Below, in pieces: positions 44,902 through 53,657 of a DNA stretch of 64,000 nt (positions are counted from its first letter, which is position 1; each line of letters starts with the position of its first letter). The stretch lies in NCBI GenBank assembly GCA_020744425.1, contig JAGMUV010000003.1, positions 2,418,001 through 2,482,000 on the forward strand, in the 5' to 3' direction. The position numbers were made by a program, and so were the translations under genes. Below the pieces are notes generated by a model, which made no database searches, had not been told where the DNA came from, and saw only the letters and a list, made by a program, of their open reading frames with translations. This DNA comes from Dactylonectria macrodidyma (Eukaryota > Ascomycota > Sordariomycetes > Hypocreales > Nectriaceae).

Positions 44902-46057
44902 GATGTGAAGATTGTCGTCGCCGGACGAACTCGTCTAGGGTGGTTGAAGGGATGTCTAGTTATGACTATCCTCAATTTCTTGAGTGGTTTTGTGGAGGTC
45001 AACATGTGCAGTAGCTGCAAGGAGGGAGGAGTGAAGTTGGAGTAAGTAGAGAACGTGGGCGAGGGAACTGATTGATAAGATTGTGCCAATCCGATCTCGG
45101 GTCCCTCATTTCCAAGCCCCATCAATGCCCCGGGAAGTTCCTCAATTAGCCACCCATGTCCAGTTCGAGCTGGCGCAACAGCACTGGAATTGGAGCATAA
45201 TTGCGGAGTAGCACGCGGATGGAGCTTAGAATTGCATCACTAGACTACGGAAGCGGAGGGGTTTGAATTGATGGATAAGCTGACTGCAGATTGGCCTCGA
45301 CAAACACCTCGTATGACCACCCTTAGTTCATCTCAACCAGCTTCCCACTTACACATTGTCCGGGATAATGGTGGGCCTCCAAGTGCCATTTGCCATTTTT
45401 CTGCACCTTCAGAACACATCCACCGTGAATGGCGGGTTTTCTCGACGAGAGGCGTCTCGGCTTGATCCTTCATGTTGGCTGCATGCCTTCAAACCGGTTC
45501 AACACCAAGGTGTGGAGGTCCCACGGCATCCAATATTGGCGAACCACAAAGTTGAAAGCGATTTCAATATGCAAAACCCAGGTTCGCACTGTCTGCTGCG
45601 GCTTTTCTTTATCCAACTGGTGACATGCCTATCCAGCCGAATTCTTTGGCCGCCAATGGGCATCCGCGAACTGTGTGTAGAGGGCCTCCTGCAGAGATAG
45701 TGGCAGGCTTCCCGCGGGATGCATGGGAACCATAGGACACGCTGCGGCTTCCGGTTCGCTGATTGCAGAGGCCGTTCTATCAATGGGCTCCCAAAGCACT
45801 GACACGTAGTCAAACCGTGCATTCTCAGGCCCAGAAGCTTCTCTCGACGCAGAATGCGAACTACATGCCCCCAACGCTCTCGCACTGGCTGCGAGAAAGG
45901 CAACCAAACCGTCAACGCTGCACATTTGCTTCTTTTTATTGAGAGAAGTATCAGCAGCAAGGGCGAGGGAACATAAATTGAGGCCTTCGCTGCCTTAAAA
46001 TTTGATCGACTTCAGTTTCATCAGCAACCCAGTAAAATCCAACCACAGGCCTCTTGC
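44902..46057. other. Intergenic region
   Basis: Promoter of the F-box gene on the left and of the C2H2 gene on the right. A 98-codon minus-strand frame at 45629-45925 has moderate coding composition but no recognisable domain, and is not called. Confidence 0.45.
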
Positions 46058-47172
46058 ATGAGCCGGGAACAATACACTTATTACGATCAGGATGGGTCCC
46101 CGGAGTTCAACTTCACTGGGGACCTGTCCTACCCACAGAATAGTCCGTATCCATGGGAAATCTTCCCTGCTAGCGTTCGCTAACACCCGATGGGGTGCCA
46201 TAGTCACGGACGAAGCTTGGCTTCTGGATGCCGTGCCAGCAGAGTGGTACCGTGTCTTCCCGGGGGAACATCTTGGGGAGGGTGTGGGAGACAGAGAACC
46301 CTTTCATCAGCCCCATGACATGGGGAGTACAACTGACAACTACCTTGACATGAGGAGTATTGTTGCCCCTGATGCCTCGGCCTTTGTCAGCCATACTCCC
46401 CGTGTTATGGGGGCTGATACCAACATCAATTTCTTTGTGAACACAGATCTAGCAAACCATCTCAGTGCGACTGACCAACACCTCACTTCTTTTGATTCTT
46501 CATTTTTATTCCCTCCTCTTTCACCGCCACTCACTCCATCTCATTTTCCTCTATTTAGCTCTGAGGAAGTTTACGCTGAGTTTGGGATTTCGGATACTCA
46601 TTTGGTTGGCCTTTCACCTCTTTAGAGCGAGCAACCAATGTCGAGCCATCTGGATAATTCTCACTCCCCTTCAACTTCCTCCGCGGCAAATACGGAAAAT
46701 GATTCTCTCTTACAATCATTCGGGGCCCTCGCCTCCTCAGTCGATTCGCCAACAAGTCCCTCGGGGCGCAACGGTGGCAAAGCGCTGGAGTTCGAAGAAA
46801 TGCCATTTCCTTGTCCGAGCCATGACGAGTTTGTGGTCAATGGGTTGTTTTACTGTGATCGCCTGGGATGTCTGGAGGAAGGCTTTCCTACGGCGAGCAA
46901 AAGAAGGTAAGTCGGCACACCTTCTCACTTCAATGCTCCTCCGTGACTGACGAACTCTCAGGAAACATATTCGAACCCACGAGAAGCCAGTCATTTGCCC
47001 AGAATGCCCAACAACGATGGCGACTCAGCGAGACATGCGCAAACACGTGGATACTCACCGCAAGCAGAAACAGATTCCGTGCATGATATGTGGAAAGAAC
47101 TTTACGAGAGGGTACAATCTCACCAGGCACGAAAAGGCCCAGCACTCGGGCCAAAGCGAGTCTGTACCGTAG
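46058..47172 (+). CDS. C2H2 zinc-finger protein (probable transcription factor), with an in-frame stop to explain
   Basis: Proposed exons: 46058-46142, 46204-46568, 46626-46906 and 46962-47172 (313 aa). Intron 1 (61 nt) has a weak GTCCGT donor, GCTAAC branch and CATAG acceptor. The last intron has GTAAGT, CTGAC and TCAG. Between them an in-frame TAG at 46623-46625 would end the frame; it is avoided if 46569-46625 (57 nt, weak GTTTAC donor, CTTTAG acceptor, multiple of three) is spliced out. The C-terminus carries three fingers: CDRLGC with KHIRTH, CPECPTTMATQRDMRKHVDTH, and CMICGKNFTRGYNLTRHEKAQH. The N-terminal half is Ser/Pro/acidic-rich, as in activation regions. It is probably nuclear and DNA-binding. 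The alternative is that TAG is a nonsense mutation of CAG and the gene is decaying. Confidence 0.65.
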
Positions 47173-47412
47173 CTTAGGCTATTTTGCACGGAACTCTTTG
47201 AGTAATCCGAGTTTGATATCACACTCCTTAGCAAGCTATTGACATTTCCCCTGCGCGCCCCTGTTTTTTGATACCTTGATGTCTTGTCCAAGTCACATGT
47301 GAGAACTTTCAAATGAGTCAGACCCAGGGGAGAGGCGTCTGAACACCGTGATGGCTTAGACCTGCTCTGGTTACTTAAGTAAGCTTTCTCTATCCCTCCC
47401 CCAAGGGGTTCA

Positions 47413-47667
47413 GAGACGCGCCGTGGTCCAGCGGTCAGGTCACTCTGTTCCCTCGAGGAGGATAATGGGTTCGATTCCGGATTCGAAATTCTTCCCCCTC
47501 GCCGAACGACGCCGAGGTTGCGACAGATCCGACCTGCCGACAGACCGACCCGACGACGCACAACGATGACAATGACGACGAACGATAACGATGAAACTAC
47601 GACACGCTCAAAAGATAAGTAGAAACTGGGATACAAAATAGGGAAATAAAAAGAAACTCTTTTTTTT
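47413..47667 (+). mobile_element. tRNA-derived SINE-like sequence
   Basis: An RNA polymerase III A box (TGGTCCAGCGG, 47424-47434) is followed 33 bp later by a consensus B box (GGTTCGATTCC, 47468-47478). The flanks do not fold into a good acceptor or T stem, so this is not a functional tRNA gene. About 150 bp of unrelated sequence, then an A-rich tail (ACAAAATAGGGAAATAAAA) and a run of eight T at 47660-47667, complete the layout of a tRNA-derived SINE with a Pol III terminator. Clear target duplications were not found, and the borders are approximate. Confidence 0.5.
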
Positions 47668-49370
47668 ATCCTAATTTTCGTTCGTGATGGATCAGATCAT
47701 CGGTTAGAACTGAAAGGAATCCGGTCACACTTATCCGCCTTTTTTTTTAAAGGGATGTTGCAGATAGATCAAATGGAGAAGCCAGGTCTAAACCACGGTG
47801 ACCTAAATCTTCACTGCGCCTCAAACAGAAAAGTCAGATTGCAGAAGTTGAGGAGAATTTGCCAGTGACTGCAGATTAAAACTAAAGCAAGCCAGTTCTA
47901 TTCTCATGTGTGATCGGGCGAGTCCATATGAGTTCATAGGAGCTTATGTCACATTTTGAGCCACATTGTCGGTACTTGGCTCCTGGGTTAGATAACCACC
48001 TCCCCGTTCCCTGGAGCTATCACGAGCAGTCATTTTCTAGCAGACGTGAGGAACATGAAGCATGTAAGAAGCATCAACCAATGAGGATATTCTTTTCATG
48101 GCTTGGATGTTACTGATATTATACTGATGCGTGATTCTCAAACTTCATCAAACTTGCTTGAAGAAACCACTTGTGATTGACTGCAAGCGAAGACGGTCAA
48201 CTGTGGAACTCGAATCCGACATTGAAAGATTCTTTGTTTTGCGTAAGCTACAGCTATTGCCGCCTCAACCTGAGTTGTCTCTCCATGGCTTCAAAAGTTG
48301 TTCCCCCTTCCATATCCAGTTAGTGTTCTCCCGACTCGACCTTAGAGAACTCGAGGACGATATCCGCTACTGCTGTAAGCTTGTCGCTCTTTTCGCTCGT
48401 GTTGGCTAGCCTCCTTCTCGAGGACAGCTGGATGATAGTGCTCCGATAGTTTTGAAGGCCTAGGCCATCCCTTGCATCTAGATTATGTAGCTCAATGAGA
48501 GACTAGTCCAATTGAGACATGGTACTGTCTACGATTGGTGCCTTCAGCAAGACAATCGGAAGCTTACATCCGAGGACACACCAACATCACCTCAGAGAAG
48601 CAAAGATTGAGGAATGCATGCGGATGGTCCATTTTTGCAAAGTCCACCGCCCTTTTGGCTGGGAAGGGATGGGAGCGGTAGCTCAAGCCTCAATCTCGTG
48701 GAAATTGGATGGTCTCAGACCCATGCGTCGCTCCCTTGCAGCCAACGGCCTGGAGCTGCGGGCCGCGGCCGTTCCATACTAGTGCTTAGGAGCTCGAGCT
48801 GCCTGTAGAAAGACTCGATAGCTAGGGATCAGTATACCAAATGGGTAACTTCGACCCCAACCGGCTCCATCTGATGACAAGCTTGTCTCTGAGGGGGAGG
48901 TATGTGGCGGGGAATCGGGCCTTCTGTCCTGTCTGACATTCCTGACCTGCCAAGCCTTTTCCAGGAGCTTAGAGCTAATTGGGCTTTTGGCGCATGCATG
49001 ATATGTAGTTCTAGGCCACTATAAAGGCACAATTCTTAAGCCTAGGACTAGGGCTCAGGTAAGAAGCAGGCATCTATAACTTTAGCACGAAGCATATGTG
49101 CTATACAAGCCGGTCATAGGAGGCGGTCAAGGATTCACCTACTGCCTATTTGGTCTTCTGTCTTTTTTTCGCACAGCAGCTATATTCACGCTATGCTGCC
49201 TGTCCTCTACTTGATTGCTGTCCGCTCAATCAAGGGTGAGCTTCCTCCTATCCTTCTCATCCCTCCGTTGCTTTGGTCGAACACTGACGGCCATTACTGA
49301 CCTTTCTCCGACATTCTTGGCCTTCTAGACATTTCCCTAACCCTTTGAATCGTCGTACAATGGCTATATG

Positions 49371-49580
49371 TTCTAGACTCGATTGTTGAAAAAACGGTCA
49401 AGCCATGGTTCGACCACGTCGTGCTACTAGTGAGATTGTTCTAGATTCGATTGCTATGAAAATGGTCAAGCCATAGTTCTACTGCTTCATGTTATGACAC
49501 CAATCTGATTATTTTAGATTCAATAGTCATGAAAACAGCCAAGCCATCATTCGACATATCGTTTTACCACTCATCGATCG
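49371..49580. repeat. Three diverged tandem copies of a ~70-bp unit
   Basis: Copies start near 49371, 49439 and 49512, each with TTCTAGA(C/T)TCGATTG followed by an A-rich step, then GGTCAAGCCAT and TTCGAC or similar. Spacing is 68 and 73 bp and copies differ by many substitutions, so the array is old. Confidence 0.7.
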
Positions 49581-49927
49581 TGTCAAAGGTGTATTTTCCG
49601 GAACTAGAACCAGCCATCGTATGCCCTGCCTATACTCCGTCGGCATAGGCAAGGCTCAGTTCAGCTGAGCCACTGCCCTTTACGTGGAAACTTCAGCTTA
49701 GCCACTGCCTTGTGGGTTAGAACTTCAGCAAGCCACACACAAGAGTTGAAGCCATCTCAGAATATCGTCATGTCGAGAGCATCGCAGGTACATACGGATT
49801 AGACGTATATAGAAGGCCTAAATTCTCGTTCAGGACTTCCATATCACAGCTTCATCAATCATCTCATCTCTCCAATCATCATCGCCACCAAAATTTCTAC
49901 TTGTAACCTTTCCTAGCTCTTCTCAAG

Positions 49928-51829
49928 ATGCCTGACACAAGCCCTCCCGCCCCCTGAACCCAAGCCCAAGCCATTATTCCTGGCTCCATCGTCGGCACCC
50001 AGTTGAAGCCTGCCATCTGCAGCTTCAATGGCCGAGTTTTCCTTGCCTGAGCCACGCCGTCTCAGTCTGGACAGGCATCGTCTTTCAGCTTCACGACCTG
50101 GCGTGCATCTGACGATGGCTGGGAGCCACCAACCATCGTTCAGCTCAATGACTCCACAACGGTCCAGCCTTACACTTCCGCTTTGGTCGTGTACAACAAG
50201 GTCTTGTACGCGTTTGTACCGTATTCAAAGAAGAATGACGGCAACAAGGGGGGTTTGTCCACCTTCAAGTACAACGGAAAAACGTTCGAGAACGTCTGCA
50301 ACTGGAGCAACATCTGGAACACGGCCATTGAGGCTGCTGTTTGCGATGGCCTCCTGCATGCGGTTGGTTACAATCAAAACGACAGCGATCATTTCGTTTG
50401 GTCATGCACACACGCATATCTCCCGGTTATCACCTCGGCAGGTGACTTCTCGCCCAAAACGCAGATTCCCGAGCAGACCACGAGCAACCCAGCTCTGATC
50501 GTCCGTGATGGCAAACTTCGTCTACTGTATCTTGCGCGTGGGGATGGCCGCACTGTCTTGGATGACACCCTAGCTATGGGACAAAGCCCTCCATGGGTTC
50601 GCACCGCCACCATGAATGAATCTAGAAATAGCGGTGTCAGTGGTGCTGCTACGCCCGATGGCAAGCATGCGTGGATCTGCTTCAAAAAGCACAACGGCAG
50701 AAGTAACCTCATTCGCCACTGGAAGACCAAGAACAATGCCAACTCTTGGAGCGCGAACCAACCCATGGGTTCGGGTGCCATTCTCGACGACCTGAACGAG
50801 GCGGCGCTGGTTTGTTCCAGCGACTGGCTTTACGCAGTGTGGAACACATACCAATCGAATGCGCCCATGTACTATTCCCGTCGCCCCATTGCACAGATGT
50901 ACCCAAAGAGCTGGAAGGGTGACTTAGTCGACCAGAAGATCAGTATCGCCAATTTGTAGATTCCAGGAACACATGATTCTGCCACCGGTGTTTATCATGT
51001 CCCCGTCGCCGACACTCTTGTTCAATGCCAGCATATGGACATCACGGCACAGCTCGACGCTGGAATCCGATTCTTCGATCTCCGAGCGGGCTACGTTGGG
51101 AAAACGTTGACAGCCTTCCGCGGCAATTGGAATCTCAACATTCCCTTTGCCATGATTTTCCAGTACTCTTACAACTGGCTCGCTGCGAACCCAACTAAGG
51201 CCATCATCGCTCAAATTAAGGGTGATCAGGACAGCGCCAAAGACCAAGACATACCCAACAGCGTGTACACCATGATTAATGGTAACGCCTCTTGGGTCAC
51301 CACAGCGACTATCCCTACGTTGAACCAGATCAAGGGCAAGATCCAGCTCTTTCGACGATTTCCCCGACCGGACGCGCTCAACAACACGACGACACCGTTT
51401 GGTATCAACGCGACTAATTGGCCGTTTAACCAGCATAGCACAATCAGTCACGACAATGTGACACTGTATGCTCAAGACAAATGCAGTTTCCCCGGGAAAG
51501 GATCTGCTGCCTTGGCTTCCAAGACGGCCATGATCCAGTCATTCATTGATACGGCCGTCGCATCACTTGGCCCGCCGAATGCCTGGTACATTGGCTTCAG
51601 TAGCTACACTACTTCCGGTGGAATTCCAGACTCCAACGAGGACTACGCAACCGCGTCGCTGGGAGGTAACACCCCGATGAACATCGCCCTAGAGCAATTC
51701 GTCCAGTCCAAGGGTGGCTTCGGCAAGCCTGCTAGGGTTGGAACTCTCCTGATGGATTATCCCGAGGAGCCTACCGGGATGCTTATTGACCGCATCATCT
51801 ACACCAACAATATCAAGCCATCGCTGTAG
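49928..51829 (+). pseudogene. PI-PLC-like gene with N-terminal propeller-like region, broken by three in-frame stops
   Basis: One reading frame of 634 codons runs from the ATG at 49928 to the TAG ending at 51829 with no frameshift. It is interrupted by TGA at 49955-49957, TGA at 50048-50050 and TAG at 50957-50959. Codons 11-340 are rich in beta-strand-like repeats (KPAICSFNGRVFLA, SALVVYNKVLYAFVPY, NPALIVRDGKLRLLYLA), suggesting a beta-propeller or lectin-like domain. From codon 345 a phosphatidylinositol-specific phospholipase C-type domain follows: IPGTHDSATG with the catalytic His, LDAGIRFFDLRAGY, then TAFRGNW where the family usually has a His before Gly. The third stop lies immediately before the catalytic motif. 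Codon use is normal on both sides of each stop. The likely interpretation is a recent pseudogene. Readthrough or an altered second catalytic residue in a non-enzymatic protein are alternatives. Confidence 0.8.
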
Positions 51830-53657
51830 ACAGCACTGAGGCGCCGTGCCTTCCAGCCAGGGCTCCTCTACTCAAATACTCGCATGGTTTTATGGTTCAC
51901 TATTGAGAGGAGGCAAGTGGAGAAGAGATTGATTGGGGATGAGCTGGAGGGCATAAAAGATGCTAAGTGAATGGGACAGTTACGGTAAGTTGGCTATTCA
52001 ACATGTGTCGACTTTGATACTTCGCTTGAACTTGCTATGTTCTATCCCACGCAAATTGACGGGAACGTTCCGCACTCCAACTTTTGTCCAATCTGTGGAA
52101 TTCGATGAGACTAGACGAAAGCATCGTATAATCTGGAAATGAGCCGTCCATGCTTGTCCAGTCTCGGCTTGCCCATAATGCTGCGCGATGATCTTTTTCA
52201 AGTGAAAGAGTGTGCGGCCTGCATGTCTGACATAAACTGGTGCAATAATCGTGGAGCAAAGGAAGAATAGATGCCAAGCTTTGCTCTCGACTCTTTAAAG
52301 GATATAAGACATTCTACCAACGTCATCCTTTGGGCCTATTCGTCCACGTCAAGGAGGGTAACATGGCTCATGCGGGAGGCCACTGGCTACGCATCTAGAT
52401 GGTGGGCAACCCGCAGCATGCACAACGCCTGTGATAACAGCGCTTTTTTTTTTCTGCCAATGTAGATACTTCAGCTCTCTAGAGATTTTCTCAAACGAAA
52501 AAAAAAAGGTCAATTTCAAACACCCCGTGGGTTTCAGCGTTTCATTCTTCCCGCGGCCCGTCTTCCTAAAGTTAATAACGCATATCAGTCCAGAAAACCA
52601 TTCTATGTCAGAAGTGAGCTCCTCTTTAGGCCTGCTTGCAATGTATAGTAGTTTGGATGCTCATTTACGGATGCTGTTCTTTGATAACGAGATACTGCAA
52701 AGGCGCTCGACATCGCGTACCTACCCTATGGTTGATATCAGCATCATTGGGTAGTCCTGCAAAGCTCTGCTAGCTGAAAGTTTATACCATTTGAAAGCCA
52801 TGGGTCTAAAATTAACGTCAGACCTCGAGACTGAGCTATCAGGTATCACCGCTTTATTGGTTTTCCTGCCATTGGTACAGTGGTCTAATAAGCCCCACTC
52901 GGCCGTGAGACAGCCAGGATAATGCTCATTCTCGTATGGTAGTTGGGTAGCTACCAATACAGGGTAGCAATCGTAGCCAACCAACTGCATCTGCTCTGGT
53001 GAGACATTGATTTCTTGCACAGCAAGGCTAGTAGTAACTAGTTTTACGCAACTAAAACCGAGGGAATACGATCGTGTACAAAGTAGACTAGCCCGTGGCT
53101 TAGGTACCTGGAGATACTTCTGCGTTCAGCTTCAGCTTCAGCTTCCATGCTATCAAGCTCAAATCGATCGATACAGCTGCTCCGTGCTCGGTCTTGGGGC
53201 GGATCGCTTGTGGGGGCGTTAATTAGACCCCAAAACGAGGTTTGGACACGCTGCGAAACAATGCCAACAGGGCTAGTAGCGTCCTAAAGTGCGGGGCAGG
53301 CATCCTCGAGGAAGAGAAATCGGCCGCCAGTCAGGCCTGGTCTCCCTGGCGTTAGGGCTGTGCTCGTTATTTCCATCCCATCACTCCACTATAATTCATC
53401 CTACGCACGGTCGGCTCCATACCCCCATTAGGCGCGACGCGTCGATAGGTAGGCTGTAGGGTCGGCACGCAGGTGGTTTGCTAGCTGCTAGTGTGCCGCC
53501 CAATTGGACCTACAGCAAGCAGGCCTACCGCACTTAGTTGCTGATAGAACTTCTTTTTGGAAAACCTCCCCTCACTCACCAGCATTCCACGTCTTCAACC
53601 CCCGTTCTACAGCGTCCGTTTCCTGGCCACCGCTGCCAGCAGTATCGCTTGCCCGCC
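51830..53657. other. Intergenic region
   Basis: About 1.8 kb without a supported gene. A T-run (about 52442-52452) and an A-run (about 52499-52508) are present. The right part contains the promoter and leader of the F-box/ankyrin gene. Confidence 0.5.

Larger units (their letters stand above)
47173..49927. other. Repeat-bearing intergenic region
   Basis: No protein gene was recognised. The region contains the SINE-like sequence at 47413-47667, a diverged tandem repeat at 49371-49580 and a short array of related TTCAGC(T)(T/G)AGCCACTGCC motifs at about 49656-49740. It ends in the pyrimidine-rich leader of the PI-PLC-like gene. Confidence 0.5.

Noticed and set aside
45629..45925. 98-codon minus-strand frame with a hydrophobic N-terminus
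   Set aside because: The apparent signal peptide is weak and begins with acidic/Cys residues. No family is recognised, and there is no promoter or splice support.
47413..47490. Functional tRNA gene
   Set aside because: A and B boxes are present, but the T stem has mismatches and no acceptor stem or proper anticodon arm can be drawn.
47055..47636. 193-codon minus-strand frame
   Set aside because: It is antisense to the C2H2 exons and runs through the SINE-like sequence; the low-complexity Val/Ile run comes from the repeat.
50028..50498. 156-codon plus-strand frame overlapping the PI-PLC-like gene start
   Set aside because: Ser/Arg/Thr-rich shadow in another frame; the conserved beta-strand-like segments are all in the 49928 frame.
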